Below are positions 45,958 through 60,140 of a stretch of 64,000 nucleotides of DNA, piece by piece; within the stretch, counting starts at the first letter, position 1; each line of letters opens with the position of its first letter. A program made the translations under genes and the position numbers. The notes under the pieces were generated by a model that worked only from the letters and a program-made list of their open reading frames with translations, was not told where the DNA came from and did not search any database. Source of the stretch: Schistocephalus solidus (taxonomy: Eukaryota; Platyhelminthes; Cestoda; Diphyllobothriidea; Diphyllobothriidae); NCBI GenBank assembly GCA_017591395.1, contig WEDG01007088.1, positions 51,574 through 115,573 of the forward strand, read 5' to 3'.

Positions 45958-48900
45958 GACTCCCTTGGCGAAGACGAACTCAGCCCGCTTGTTCTCATCT
46001 GACATGTCGCGCTACAGCGACGACGCAGTAGCCTAGCTAATTGTCTGACACCTCCTTTCCCCGCCCCCTCCTCCCTCTGCCTCATGATAGGACTAGACTA
46101 TAACCCCTGATCTCTTAACCCCCTCAACCCTCTACCCCATACTTACTGCTTATTGGATGTTCAAACTTTTGTCCCTCTATCCTTCCTCATATTCCTGTAA
46201 AGGCCTAATGACGAAAAATCGAAAGTGTACGCACACCAAACTTGACTTCTTGAATATAAAAACCAAGAGCATACCAGTTAATTCCTCTGAATTTGATAAG
46301 TTTATGTGTGAAAATTCTTTCCTTAACTACCCCAGACATATAACTATATGGTTATGAGCAGACACTATATCACTTCTTGCTGGTGCATTCTCAGTAGAAC
46401 CCCCTCTTTGATCTGATTAATCCAGCTTATTGGGGTTAAAAGTCCTGTCCAGTTAAATCGGCGATGGAACGCCTAAATGACTGCATTGGACGCCTCCCGA
46501 AATAGCACCATAGGCTGGCTAAATTTCGGTGCAATATAGGTAGGGAGGAAGTGGTGGAGGTTCCAACAGACAAGCGCCACTGACGCCAAGTTAAGTGGAA
46601 CCACAGTGAATGTAGCCAAAGTGTACAGCTTAGGTCCTATATCGAAAGGAGTACTGACTGGAGTAACAGGCCGTGCCGGGGATAAGGGGAACAGCTGACG
46701 GATTCGCAAACATTGAACGCGTGTTTATAAGAATAACATGGGCATCCTCCCCCCACACACAGCTGCATAAACGCGGACTGGGGTGGGCACCTTCAAGTAC
46801 CACTTCAGTGCGCGTGGCATGAGAAAGTTGCATGAATGAATTGAATTCAAACCGATTGGCAACCCCCTCCGGTTAACGTCAGTTGTGGGTGAGAGAGGCC
46901 GGGCTGAAGAGAGAAGTTAATTGGCAGTCATTTTCAGACAGTCACTGGGACAGAAATATGGCCCGTTGTCCGCGCAGTTTACGAACAAACAACGCACGAA
47001 GGGGACAGTAGTGGAAAAGGTCAGCAACAAGAACTGACGAAGATAGGAAAATTGAATACCTTCAAATGTTAAACGGTGAATAAATGGTTTTCACGAGTAA
47101 CAGTTTCAGGGCCAATGAACACCAACCTGCGTTCGGGCTCAGGGATAATAGATGCTTTTTCTTAATGCGTCGAACTAGTACGCGAATTCATCGTTAAAAG
47201 GTGAAAAGTGGTCACATAAACACTGTCCGTTTATGCCAAGACTGTCACTCAGGCCTCCAGTTACGTAGCTGACTTCGTTGAAGGTGTCCGCAAAGCGTCG
47301 GATATGCAGGGGAAATATTATCCAGAAGGTTGCCACTTGAATTATAAGGCTCTAGCAGTCTCCATTAAAATTGCAAATACCTACATGCCAATGAAGTCGG
47401 ACTTTTGGTGGGCGTCTTTATCCCTGAGGGTGACCGTTCAACGCACTATCGATGCTGTTTTTGTTCACTCTTCCCGTCTTAATACCACTTCTATTTTACT
47501 TAGTATCATTTGAAGTGATTAAGTTGTTTTCAACGTTACAGCATGTGCCTGGCTGGTCATAAGGATGGTGAGACCTTTCTATGGGCTATAGACAACCATG
47601 AACGTAATAAAAACAAGGCAACCGAGTAAACAGCATTTTAGCTTCCTTTTTCATCGGTAATCCTAAATTATTCGCAATTAGACTAAACCTGTGTACCATC
47701 CGAAGGTTCTGCTCTGTGTCTTTCTAGGCATCAGAATTGTATCATTATTCTTCAGAGTCCATTCAGCTTCATGGTGTAAAGGACATTTTAAGATCGAAAG
47801 ATGTCATAAAGTGAGTATTCCAAGTTGACGGATACTTTGCTTGCAGAATAAGCTAATAATTTCATGCTCGTGTCGGAATCTGAAATCAGCGTCCGGAAAG
47901 AGTTGTAATTCAAGGGCAATATCACGCAAATCAGAAGAATGCAAAGAAAAAATGCTACCCAAAATTCAGAAAAGGAGGTATCATAGCAGTTACCGCAGAT
48001 TGTTCGGTTTCATTTTTATCTTGTAGAGATGCACAATGATGGCCTCAGCGTAGGTCAGAGGCGCACCAATTAGTGAACTGATTACCAAATCTACAACTGG
48101 GGCGTTCGTATTGCAGTGGTTAAAAATCAAGTTGTTCATGAAAAAGACAAAGTAGAGATAAGTACTGACCCTCAATAGCAACCACCCACTCAGCAACAAG
48201 CGCACATGAGTAAAGTTGGCTTTTGTGTATTGAGTCGCAATGCGGTGAACCACACTACAAAATAGGTGAATTTTAGCAACTCTCACGAGTGTTCAGAGAG
48301 GATGGCTACCCATCTAACCTCGTCACACAGTGCATGCAATGACGAGACAAGGGACTACACTGTGCCACCTCGAGATTTTGGTTAGGCACCTACTCAAGTC
48401 ACCCGACTTTGTAGTTGTGTGCAGACCAGAGGCAACCATCATACGCCAAGTCATGACGTTGGAAAACCTACTGCTATGACAAGAAGCGTCTGGAGTCGTT
48501 TAGTGGACTTGGCGCATTTGCGGACAAAGTAACTAAGTGGCAGAAAACGGAAGACTGCTCTGGACACGGAAAGTTGAACAGGCATCTGAGATGGAGAGGA
48601 ATGACCTCACTCCGAACGTCGCGGTCCACTTAACGGGTCTTGGTAAACCTTCCGGTACTTCGAAGTCAAAACCCCTCACGAGGTGGCAGCAGCATCAGTT
48701 ACCCGTTGCTGGGGCCATGGTGGCCGACCCACCTCTCCACCCATTGCTCCAAATAGGCCTGAGCAGAGAAGTCGATCTCACTTGCAGCGCGTGCGTCAAC
48801 ATGGTCCCCATAGGCAGTATTCATGAGTTAAATTGTCGGGTCATTATCACACCCATGAAAAATATCTCCAATGAAATCGTGGTCCTTGCTTTCCGGTATG

Positions 48901-51900
48901 CGGCCGACGAGGCGAACGTTGCCGTAAGTGTGCACGTTGCACTGAATGCGATTCAAATTTCTTTGGTAGCGGTTTCGGCGTAGCAAATACATGCTTCGCA
49001 TAGAGCACACCGATGTCGAAAGTGAATCCGAGGCGTCAGGACAATACAATTATTGCTCCCGTGATCGCGTCTCTTACCTGGCCTACCAAACCTTATCGTC
49101 ACGCCACTCGTCTCAGTCTTATTACCAGAAGATGGAAAAGAGAGGGAAAGAATGAAGCCCATCCAGGGTACCCCCGTTGCTTACTTTTCCTCCATCTAAG
49201 AAGCCCATCAAATTTTAACCCATCAAGAAACTCTAGCTCGTTTCCTGGAATGATTCAGTAGTCGGGTCTTTTAGCAGGCTGAAGGCCCTTCCTACCGCAA
49301 GCATCCTAAAAACCATCTCGGTGAAAATTTGGAGAGGCGATATTAACCCGGTCTCTTGTGCGCATAGAACTCAACAATGATGTAGTAAATGTGGACTTGG
49401 TTTCGACCACACTAACCGCTATTTTACGGATATGTTCTGGTCTCGTAGCAGTGCGTTGTGAACATTGAATGGAGGAAATTGGCTGTGTGCTCCTCCTCAT
49501 CCCCTTCGCAAGATAAGGAATATGAATGCCCCCTTCCCGTGGTACTGCTAAAGATAACTACGCTAAATTTCAGGACAAGCAATTATTCGTGTGTCCTAAC
49601 CACAACTGTACTGTTAAGCCCAACTTTACTCCTAAACCCGACCTCAAACCTAGTCCTAACCATAGCATTCGTTTCCTCAGAACGGAGTCAAATAACTAAT
49701 CCCTAGGGGTGGCTGCCTACATTGTGCGCAACTCACTATCAATCGGGTGGTAGACTGAATTAGCGTATAAAAAGAGGACTTGGACAGAACCATCCTCACT
49801 CTTCCTTCCCTACCTTCGCATTTCAGTGCTAAGAAAACGTCAGAACGATAAACGATTTAATAGGAGTGCGATGACTGACCCGTCAGACAGTTAGGCGGTC
49901 AGTCAGTCTGGTTACTCTGAACGAATCAAAACAACTAGCATGCGGAAAAATCACCTGGAATACAGCTATTATCGTCTGGTTTGTTGACCAACTAAAATGT
50001 TTTCCGGGATGCAGCTGTTGGTCTAACCTGATGTCCAGCCTTCTGTCATTACTCACGCATACATCCAACAAGGGAAGGTAGATAGGACAAACTATCTAAT
50101 GACATACTGTTGGGATTATCTGCACGCACATGGATTATGACGGGTTGAGAGTGTGCGCACAAATCAGTTAGCCTGTCCACCACTGGGTGCTGCAAGACCT
50201 AAATCGGAGCATCCCGGTAGGGTTCGTCTCAGGAATTCCACCTAAACTAATTGGCGTGGAATCGAAAAACAGTTACCTCTCGCCCGTCCGCGCCGCCAAA
50301 CACAGCCTCAGCGATCTTAAGCGGCTAGACGGAGCGTTCATACGCCTAGGTGCTGACCTAGCGCGACTGGTTTTCCAAGTCCCATGCGCGCTGGACTAAG
50401 TGTTTGCGCATTTCCCTCTCCCTCTCCCTCCCCCCTCCCCATTTTACTGCCCTGCAAACAGCAGGTGGTTGCATTAGTGCTTCTAAGCTGTCAAATCAGT
50501 ATTTTAGACCGAATACAGTGTGAACTTTGAGCCTGTGCACCTACGCCACGTGTTCTATTATAGGCGGCGCACAGTCCTTGGCTAGTCTTGCATGCAGGTG
50601 CATTTCGGATTGATGTTCAGGGGTCGCATGAAGCATCCAGGCTATCTCGAGAGAGCTAAAATGAAACGGCAAGCTAAATACGTTATTGCGAACCACGGTG
50701 GGGTGGAGGAGGAGGAGGATGCGGAGGAGGAGGAGGAGGAGGAGGAGGAGACAAACACGCGTCTTGTTAGGATAATTAATTGGCATGATGGGACCTAAAA
50801 CCGGGATGACATATACAGAGACATTCAGCTCATCACTTTAGTCGGCGTTCCTCTCTCTCTCCCTCTCCCTCTCCCCTATCATGTGACCGAGAGATCCAAC
50901 CTACACATATAGACATGCCTCTGTACACTCACTATGGTCGCTGCGTTCAGGCCTTCAATTTGTGCATGAACAGTTAATTGATGAACCCTAATTGCACTAC
51001 CTGCTGGTGATATCTCCCTCTTTCACCCTCTGCATGGCCGGGTGGTCGGACTGTCTACACTGGGGAATGTGCCATTCCTACTCGCCCCATCTACGCCACG
51101 AGGGCAGGTGAAATTGGCGATGAGCTAGCAGTGAAGGGGAGGGGAGGGAAACTAGATGTTGACGGTTGGGACACGCGCTGCACCTCCTAGTTAATGTCCC
51201 CCCCCCTCGATGAACCAAGACACACACTGACACTCAGACACTCTGAAAATGCTATCAGCGACCAAAGCTGGGGGTGCGAAACGCACGTAGCTCAAACGTA
51301 TCCCTGGTCCGCGTTTCCATATACAGTCTAATCACAGTACGGAAAATAGTTTAGCGGCCCACAACTCACAGATCTGCACAACGCAGACCGCTGGAGGCGT
51401 ATTACGCATGTATCGTGAAAATACACATACGCAGCTTCCCACTTGCCAGATAAAACCCATTTAAAAATAATCTTATCCCCTCTCTATCGGGAGGGGGTTG
51501 GCCAAATAGGCAGTTCTTCGACTCGTATACATATACGTTAGTAGGTAACATCTAGTCCTGTAAACTATAAAGGCAGTGAACTTCAACCTCAGGTCTCCAG
51601 TACCCAGTTGCAAGAAGAGTAAACACACTGAAAAGTACCAAAGCACTTCACTGGCAAGTTTCTGAATTCCCTCCATTATTAGCACATAGAACGCCATTGG
51701 CCACACTGTGGAGGTTAAATTGTCTGGAAAAATAAAAAAAAGAGGTGAACTAGTTTTGGGTATAAGAAACATCTTTTTAAAAGCAAGTGGGCGATATCAG
51801 CCTTCACGAATCGATGTGGTGGAACGCAGAGTTCCCTGTTGCGTCCGAACTATTGATCGATGAAGCTCGTGTCTCAGCGGTGCAAATTTAGGTATTATCT

Positions 51901-53559
51901 TCTACAAAAACCGTTCCGTGTAATGTTTGGAAAACAACAAGGCCTACTTCAGGTGTCTGAACATCTGGCAATGATACTGAGCGATTGTGGCAGAGAAAAC
52001 AGAAAGAAAATATTAACATAGGTGTATTTGAAATGAGACCATCCTTCACGCAGAATTCCCACGCCAGTGTCTTCGTCGTCGTCGTCGATGTCAAACTCTG
52101 AAGTAATTTAATAGTGGCTGCGCTTAGTGTCGCCCCATATCAATGATCCCAAAATATAGGATGGCTGAATTAGGGATGAGGATAGTTTATATGCTGCACT
52201 TTAGAACAGTTAAAAAGGAACACTGCGTAATACAAGTGTCTTTGCGCTAAATTGCACAGAAAGTAGGGTTCGAGAGTGAAGTTAGGCTTTGTGTTAGGGA
52301 TAAGGCCCAGGAATATGTGCGCTTTCCGAACCCTAAGGAAAATGTCACCTGCATGACGGGAAAGGAGCATTCATAGTCCCTGTCTCAAGGGTTAAAAAAC
52401 CGATTTAAATAGACTTAAAAGTAAAAGCCCTTTCCCATTCTAAAACACTTTATTGGAGGACTTAAAGGCTTTTCAGCTATTAACGCACTATTGGCCCATA
52501 ATAAATGGAAAAATATTTCAAAGGCACGATTAAAACCTTAATTTCAGGCCTTAATTATAGATGAATGAACAGGTTTCACTATGCCAAAGGCCATGCAAAA
52601 CGCGTTGTGCAGGTCAAAAGCTCGTGACTTGGGTCTCTGACATACGCGAAGCAGCATGGGATAGACTAAAATAAGGTGAGACTCAGTTAAGTGGATACCA
52701 TCGGAATTCTCTTAGTAATTTTAGGGCAACAAGGCTTAGTGCAATTGTTTGGTACTGTTTTTTTTTTTAAATTGAAAGCAGCGTTAACTGTTATAAGCAC
52801 TCTATGAGAACGCTTGCTGTTTTACAAGCGCCCACCAACAAGGTTATTGCAAAAACAAAATACCAAATTTGAAATCTACAGCAAAAGCGTAGATCGGCAG
52901 ACCTTACCCTATTACCCTTTTCTGCGACTGTCTTTAACGATGGGTTCGAGTGAGAATCTGAAAAGTCATGCTAATAAAGCTTATTTCAGCGATCGTGTCT
53001 CCTTCATCGCATCTGCAGATCGTCCGCACACCAAGTCAGCAATCATAAGCAATCTCAGCCTCGTCCGCGGACATCCGGTTGATTATCTTTGATTACAACA
53101 TGATTTTATCTGGATGTAGCAACTTGAACATGGATTGCGATAAGGAGCTGCTTGCAATCAGAGAAGATCCCTGACTCAAAGACAAACTTTACAAATACTG
53201 TCCACATATGAACTTGCGAAAAATGGCAGAGTTAGTGGAGGAGATACACTTGTGGAGTAAGCTTCGTAACTTACAGTTTGACTGTAGCATGCCACGATGC
53301 CCAACGAGTACCACAGAGCATGGTGAATGGAGGAAGATGACGGTCGCTTGAATGAGCCTATAGTGAGACAAGCCTGCGCTGCATCTGCTGCGTACGTTGT
53401 TCCCTAACTTACCTGAGCCCGGTGACAAGAATGCGCCAGGATGACCGAAGACCGGCTAAGACGTAGTTGCTGACAAAACTACACAGCCGCCTTACTCGGG
53501 CCAGACACGCCTGGTCCGCGCGTGATTGATCAGATATTCACAAAAAGAAGAAAGGGGTG
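45958..53559. other. Long stretch without a recognised gene
   Basis: Open frames are short; the longest (48537-48983, 148 codons) shows no domain and overlaps frames on the other strand. A CCCTAA-like stretch near 49545-49690 with a TAAATTTCAGGA lead resembles the interior of the TIR element at 9345 but lacks clear TIRs. A GGA microsatellite lies at 50703-50751, a CTCTCCC-rich run near 50850-50878, and a small GACTGACC/GGTCAGTC hairpin near 49872-49904. Confidence 0.45.
50703..50751 (+). repeat. GGA microsatellite
   Basis: The run is mostly GGA/GAG triplets, broken by ATGC. A glutamate-rich frame across it is a product of the repeat. Confidence 0.8.
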
Positions 53560-55884
53560 GTTGGGATTCCAATCGGGTGGGAGTGCCATCGAGGCCAAAT
53601 TCAACCAATGCCGTCAATATTCCCGATCTAAACAGGTCAGACAAGGAACCCGTGGCTCAATGTTTAGAGCGTTTGACAGCTAGACAGGGGGTCGCGTGTT
53701 CGCACCTCCGCTGGTGAAACACCTGCGGTTGGGTATGACTGGCCAACCTTGGCCAATTTTCCATTAATGGCCATCCCAGTCACCCTTAAATTTAACGGCA
53801 ATAATTATCTGCCGATTTTAATACAAGCAACTCCGCGGCTGCTAATAGGGTTGGACAGTGAGTCTTAAGGAGGATATGGACTAGTGAATTCCGGTAGAGA
53901 TCAGTGAGCGTACATAAACTGAGCAATCCATATTTCTGCTCTCAACCGGCATGGCAAGGAGTCCGTGGCTCAATGGTTAGAGCGTTTGATTTCATATCAA
54001 CGGGTATCTGGTTAGAGCCTCGTCTAGTGCACCACCTGCGGTCGGATATGACTGGTTGATAACGGCTAAGAAGCCTGAAATGACCATTCCAATCTCCCTT
54101 CTTTTTGACGAAAAATATGAATCTGCCTATTCCACTGCTAGCCGTCACACGGCTGCTGACGGAGTTCAAGTGTGAGCCTCAAGGCAGAGCGGGAGGTCTG
54201 AGTTCTGTTAGAAATCGGTGAGCATTAATCAAAAAATACAGTCCATTGCCGAAACAAACGAAAATGCGAGTCCTAGGAAGTAATTGAGAAGAAGTAGATG
54301 TGATCTCTGGGACAAGAGATTAATTCGCCTGACGCAGCAGCAGTACGGCGAAATGACGCCAATTCTCATGTCGTGGCTCATTTGGCGAGAACCGGCCACA
54401 AATTCAAGTTCGATGAAGCTGAAATTCTCCCAAGGGGTGATAACTGCGTGAGCCGCGAGTTGCTTGAATAATGGTTTACAGGCCCCCAGTCTATCAGCAG
54501 GAGCAATGACCTACCCAACCCATATTCGGTTTTCAGACTCGGTGTGGCCTGAGCAATCGGCCACTTGGGGAGCACTCAGGCGAACGCATTTTCCAACGCC
54601 AGTGCCGGTGAGCCAGATGGCCGAGCAATCATCACGCCACCCTCCAACATCATCATCATCAACCAACGCAGTTAATATTCCCAATTTTCACCGGGTAGAC
54701 AAGGATCCAACGGCTCAATGGTTATAGCGTTGAACTTCAGATCAACGGGCCGTGGGTTCGATCCTCAGCTAGTGCGCCACCCACGGTCGGTAATGACTGG
54801 TTCATAATGGCTGACAAGACAGATATTACAATTCCATTCTCCCTTCTCTTTGACGGCAGTATTCACCTGCCTATTCTATTACTAGAGACTGTGCGGATGC
54901 AGGCATTTCTCACGACTTACCTCAACTCACTGATGGAAGAATGAGTTCTTTTAGAAATTGGTGAGCGTTCATCCACCAATAAAGTTAATATTCATGTTAT
55001 AAACCGACGAGGCCATGAACCCGTGGCTTTATGCTTCGAGCGTTCGATTTCTGATCAGCGGGTAGCAGGGTTCCTTAATCAGGTGCTGCTTCACCTGGGG
55101 TTGGGTTTGAATGGCTGGCGATTCCTAATTAGCTAGAAATTGCCATTCCCATATCCCTTCTGAAACATTGCCGATGTTAGCATTGCTAACGACTGTGCCT
55201 GAAGTCAGAGCGGGATGCGCGAGATCCTTTAGCTTACTGTTATCGTTCATAAACAAATGCAGTCATTATTTCAGATCCAAAACGACAAGACAAGAAGAAC
55301 GTGGCTCAAAAGTTACAGCGTTGGAATTCAGATCTTCGGGTTGCGGATTCGATCTTCATATAGTGCACCAGGTGTGGTTTGTTTTGACCGACTGGCGGTG
55401 ACCTTTAACCTAGAAATGGCCTTTCATCCTCCCTTCTCTTTGACGGCAATATTAACCTGCCTAATGAAGTGCTAGCCACTGTGCGGCTGCTGACGGGGCT
55501 CGGATGTGAGCCTCAAGATTGAGAGGGACGAGTGAGGCCCCTTAGCTCTTGTTGATGGTACATCAAAAAATACAGTCAATATGCAGATCTAAACAGACAA
55601 GACAAGGAGAACAGGGCTCAATGTTTAGAGCGTTGGACTTCCGATCAACGGGTCGTGGGTTTGATCCTAAGCTAGTGCACCCCCTGCAGTCGGTAATGAC
55701 TGGTTAATAACGGCCGATAAGCCAGAAATTGCGTTTCCGTTATCCCTTCTCTTTGATGGCAATATTAACTTGCCTATTCTACTACTAAAGACTGCGGATA
55801 AAGGCATCGCTCAAGACTGAGCCTGAACTCAGAGCTGGACAAAGGATTTCCTTAGGGAATTAGTGAGCGTTCATCCAACAATAA
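53560..55884 (+). repeat. tRNA-Arg-like tandem array, left part
   Basis: Diverged direct units of about 312 bp each carry a tRNA-like head (A box like TGGCTCAATGGTTAGAGCG, B box like GGGTTCGATCC) and a body with a CCATTCCCATCTCCCTTCTC-like block and TGTGCGGCTGCTG. Heads begin near 53653, 53965, 54710, 55023, 55301 and 55613; spacings are 312, 745, 313, 278 and 312. The 745-bp gap holds a PLE fragment. The anticodon loop consensus CTTCTGA gives UCU (Arg), although several copies differ. No unit has a convincing full cloverleaf, so these are tRNA-derived repeats. Confidence 0.85.
54297..54640 (+). pseudogene. PLE endonuclease C-terminus fragment (P4)
   Basis: One frame reads HVVAHLARTGHKFKFDEAEI, then LPRGDNCVSRELLE, a stop, then WFTGPQSISRSNDLPNPY, the end of a GIY-YIG-type PLE protein. 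It parallels the C-terminus of P1 (RFNWDE, EFLEAWF, SINRHVDL). It lies between two tRNA-like units and accounts for the irregular 745-bp spacing there. Confidence 0.75.
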
Positions 55885-56439
55885 AATGACGATTCAGAAG
55901 ATGATTTGGCGAGCATACGCGCTGCTTTCGATATCTTCTCTTCAGGCCAGTACATATATAGTGGAACAATGGAAAGTAGTACAAATTTAAAACTTAAAAT
56001 TGATAATGTTCGTATTTTTGTGTAAGTGTGTTATGTGAGAGGTGTGCATAGGGGAAGGATGATAAGAAACAGTGTGTTAGGCGGAAGTGAGCGTTTGGTT
56101 GAGCCGTTCTAGAATAAGGGGAGGACAGAGATGGCATGGGAGAATGCATGCAGATAGTCGACTGTTGGCCAAGCTAAGCGCGGAGGTTGTACGAGGTTCT
56201 TTTGTGCCCACAAGACCGGCCTTTTCAAACTTATGGAAGTCGCTTCTACTGCTGCTAGTAGACGTTGACTCAGTGGTTTGGGGTAGTTGGGTGGGAAAGC
56301 TGCGCTGGAGTCCACAGTATTCCCGGAGTCTACAATATGTGTAAGGTGGCGCTGTTTATGTTCTCGACTTCCCTTTTCTCAGTAATGCAGCGAGATGTTC
56401 TCTTTTTCTTTTGATTATGCACCAACTCGTGCGACCAAT

Positions 56440-57990
56440 ATTAGCTGCTATACATTAGCAAATAAATGAGAAAATGCACATGAAGGTAGTCTGACCCGGC
56501 AACCTATCCTTACCTTTGCATCGTAAAAGAGGGTTGTTTGAGAACACTATCTGAAGTATCGCTTCTGGGAAAGTTTTTGCAACGGCTTGTTTTAGGCGTC
56601 TTTTCAGGGGTTCAATAACCGCATCCCCTTGAATGGGCACTTTAATGAATAGAGTGTTCTTTTCCACAGTAAGCTTGGCAGGTTTCATTTGTCTCGCATC
56701 AACATGCTTTGTAATAAACCGATCAGGGTACCCGTTCTCTTGAAGTAGTTTCAGGATCTTCGCAAGCTCCTCCGAATTACTGTCTGTCTAGCATATTTTT
56801 CTAGCCCTCTGTACAAAGCAATGGACTCGATTGCGTTGCTGTTGGAGAGGTACGATACTACCAAAGTTCGTTTTATTATCCAGACAGTTTGTCTTTCGAT
56901 AAACTTTCGTCTAGACGCTGCTGTTAAGTCTTGTGCTTAATAGGACGTCTAATAAAGGTAGGGAACCTGCTCGTTCGATCTCCAACGTGAATTTTAGCGA
57001 GTGGTGTGCTTGGCTTATAGAGGTAATTGACTGTCTTAGTGACAGGGACATTTGTAAATTGTGATTAAACACCCAAAGATATAACCCTCATGCCGTTTTG
57101 TTAAGATATTTTACGTCTTCAATAAATTCGAAGGTATCTCGGTAACTACGTGGCACTAGCTGACGTTATACAGGCTTTAGTTTCTCTGCTAACCACTTTT
57201 CTATCGCAGGATAAGTAGAGATTCGCATGTCAAAAATTAGATGAAGTGGCAAGCCTTCCTTGCGGATCTTCAGTAGACCATACAGTTGAGGGATATGTGT
57301 GCCTACTGGTCTGAGGCGTTCGAGGTCACAGTCGCTTAGAAAACCATCTAAATGGAGTCCTCTGAAGCAGTCAGTCAATTGTGCCTCTACTTCATCGATG
57401 CAATCCTCTTCTTTATATTTTCCCTGGATTTCTTCCGGTCGGATTATATGGAGTGCACCTTTGTTACATAGTCTGATATGTCCATTATAACGATGCAAGT
57501 TCCTTTATCCGATCTGGGTATCAATATATATCGGTTCGCTTGAAATTGTTTTAACTTCTCTACCTGTGCTTTTGTTAGCAATCCCAGAATTTATGGTCGG
57601 CTTTTCAGGGAATGTTTTGAGCACTCTCTGCGCAGACGGGCTATAGGTCGCAAGTTTGGTTCCAGAGATTCTCGAATTGGTTTTTGACGAGGCAAGCAGA
57701 ATTTAGGACCTAGGGATAGTTCCTCGAGTGACGTTTTTACGAGTGAAATTGACGAATGTTGTGGACATACCGATCGCCATCCTTTGGAAAAGGTGTTTGT
57801 GGCTTTATTTGGTGAACCCTTTGAAGAAGTGACGAGCTTTTCGCGTCTCCACGTTTTATACCTATGGTTTGAATATAGCTGCTAAATTCATGTCTTCGTC
57901 TATTGTCAGGATATCCAGAACGGACGCGCGTTGAAACACCTGACAATCTAGTTCTTCCATTTTTATACGAGTGCATTCCATTTGGTTCTC
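56440..57990 (-). pseudogene. Penelope-like element relic P5
   Basis: From 57990 down: an N-terminal region with stops; then the frame 57166-57498 with RYNGHIRLCNKGALH, LRPVGTHIPQLYGLLKIRK (RT motif 1-2 region) and PAIEKWLAEKLKPV. The RT catalytic palm is not readable. The frame 56455-56688 carries KPAKLTVEKNTLFIKVP, PLKRRLKQAVAKTFPEA and LLRCKGKDRLPGQ, the segment preceding the GIY-YIG endonuclease. It ends at CIFSFIC, where that domain would begin. Parts 56690-57165 are degraded. Confidence 0.8.
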
Positions 57991-59099
57991 AGCGTATCAC
58001 CTCAGGGTTTCTGTGGTAATAACTGTATGCCCAGTAGTGATTTGGATATTCATTTATTTAAGTACAGTCCCCAATATATATACTGTGCTCATTATCAGTG
58101 TTGTAAAACAAAATAAGGTCACATAATTTATTGCCAAGTTTTTTTTTGAACCAAACGTCACAAATTTGCAAAACTGAATTTTATAAAATAAACCTATGCT
58201 TAATTTTCTGGAAACGATGCATTTTCTCATATCTAAATTTAATGATTTTCGTGAAACTAAAGCCAACTTTTCCGTTCTCTGAATATATCTCTAAATCGAA
58301 AATGTTTCCGGTTTATATTATTGGTCGTTTGTAGTACAATGCACAGAAGCAAAATGCTTTGATCTGTAGCTCTCAATAGCTTAAGAAAATTCCTGGATAG
58401 CAAGAAACGTTGGATTTGGATCTGTTTGACACTGCTTTCTCATAAATAAACATATCTTAAGTGGACTCCTTATTCCTTATCATTTTTCTACGCATCAGTT
58501 CAATTACAGAACCAAAAATCAAACCATAAAAGGGGTGCGCATTACCGCCGCAAATTTTGATTTCGGTATTTCATCAGTAAGGTAATCTACTGTACGCATG
58601 AAAATTTCACGGTCATAAAAAAATCCCTCAATTAAAACCTTATTTAAAACCAAAAGATATTCCTTTTTCAAGTATAAAATTAGAATAAAGCGTAATATGC
58701 TACCAACCGAGTACAAAAAAGGATATTTGATGCAAGTGTTTTTATAACTATTTAGGAATTTATAAGGGAATCGAAAGTCAATGAGACAAATGTATACGCT
58801 TTAAGTAGTCCCCATTTACAGAAACTTATTTTTGCAGGTGGCAAGAAAGAAGCTGTTTCAATATCCGGCATCCTGACTTGACTAAGTTTAAACTGCACAC
58901 TAATCAGTATGGATGAGAACCAATAAAAAAAAAACATTGTACAAGCCCCCTTAACTAAGTTGATCGAGTCGAAAAACAGTGTTCAACATGTTGGTTGACA
59001 TTTCATAAGATAAAGAACCTATGGTAACTGTACTTAAGTCAGCCCGCTAAGATTGCATTTGCCAGCTCTCGTTTCCCCTCCACATACCGAGCCCAGAAT

Positions 59100-59460
59100 T
59101 TTGGTCTCTGGTGTCGGAAAACCAGCGACACCAACAGCTATAAGACTGTCTTGGCTAGAAGTCCTGAAAGCATCGAACTCATTGGCGTGCCTTTCAGCTG
59201 CTCTTAGATATTCCCGTCAAACCTGAAGTACCTCTTGACACGAAAGTTCAGGAGTTAGCGGATTTTGGCATGTCCGTGGATATTCTCCGTTCCATCGTTC
59301 TGGTCTCGTAGTAGTAATTCAATTGTCTCAATTGTCAGGCCCCGTGGAATAGAAGTAAAAAGGGACGGGGCATAAACAGATATCATGGCGTCGCTTAGCA
59401 GGACACTTACCCCTTTCATTCTCTTAGAGAATTGTGGATTCCACAAGGAAGCTACTAGAT
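59100..59460 (-). pseudogene. PLE reverse transcriptase fragment (P6)
   Basis: The frame 59255-59446 includes SLFTSIPRGLTIETIELLLR, the PLE segment after the first catalytic Asp (SFDV--LFTSIP). The catalytic Asp position itself is altered (SVYAPSLF). It is separate from P5 because the order along the minus strand does not fit one protein. Confidence 0.7.
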
Positions 59461-59788
59461 CGGTGTGCGCCTATTCCTGTTTGAATAAATACCCGATCTG
59501 CAGCGACAGAGAATGACAGGTGGTGAGGCACTGATGAACTTCGGTTCGATGAAGTGCTTATGACCCATCTACTAGACCCAGTGCGTGGACTGTCTGCACC
59601 GTACTCGAGCGAATGGTTGTGTTTCCAGTCCCAGCTGATTGTCAGGATTATGATTGGCTGAATGAAGGCAGAAAGCCCGAAATAGACTGTATCAATCAAA
59701 CCATATTCTCTGTCGTGTCTCCGCTCTGCATATATATATATATATTCTCTGGAGTCCATATACCAGAAACCGCATAGAGAACGCTGGG

Positions 59789-59865
59789 GGACCCACTGAG
59801 GAGCCAAACCCCTCGTTGCTGTGTCACACAGCAGCAGAAACATCGGCGAAACACGTGTCTAGGCT
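59789..59865 (+). ncRNA. Hammerhead ribozyme, unit 1
   Basis: The CUGAGGA core is at 59796-59802 and GAAA at 59848-59851. Stem III is ACAC/GUGU with no loop. The predicted cleavage is after GUC at 59859. Stem II 5' strand is GCCAA instead of GCCGA, leaving three good pairs with UCGGC, and stem I has a mismatch. It is probably weak or inactive. Confidence 0.85.
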
Positions 59866-60140
59866 TTTAGCTAGTAACTATGTCGGAAGTACGGTATAAT
59901 GTCTTTGCCATATAAGATTCATACTACTTGTAGGACTACTTGTTTGTAGAATGGGCATTACATGGTTATTCCACAGTGGTTGATCGTCTTCGACCCAAAT
60001 GTTCATTGAAATTTCGGGTCTGACCCTAAAAAGTCATGTCCGAATCACCTGACTCCATGTCCTGCACTTAATAATTTCAGAAATTATTTGCCCGATTATT
60101 CTCTGGAGTCCATATACCAGAAACCGCATAGAGAACGCTG

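Noticed and set aside
48537..48983. 148-codon open frame on the plus strand
   Set aside because: No domain or repeat match, no visible splice or promoter context, and overlapping frames on the other strand. It may be chance.
50592..50798. Glutamate-rich small protein
   Set aside because: The Glu run is the translation of a GGA microsatellite.
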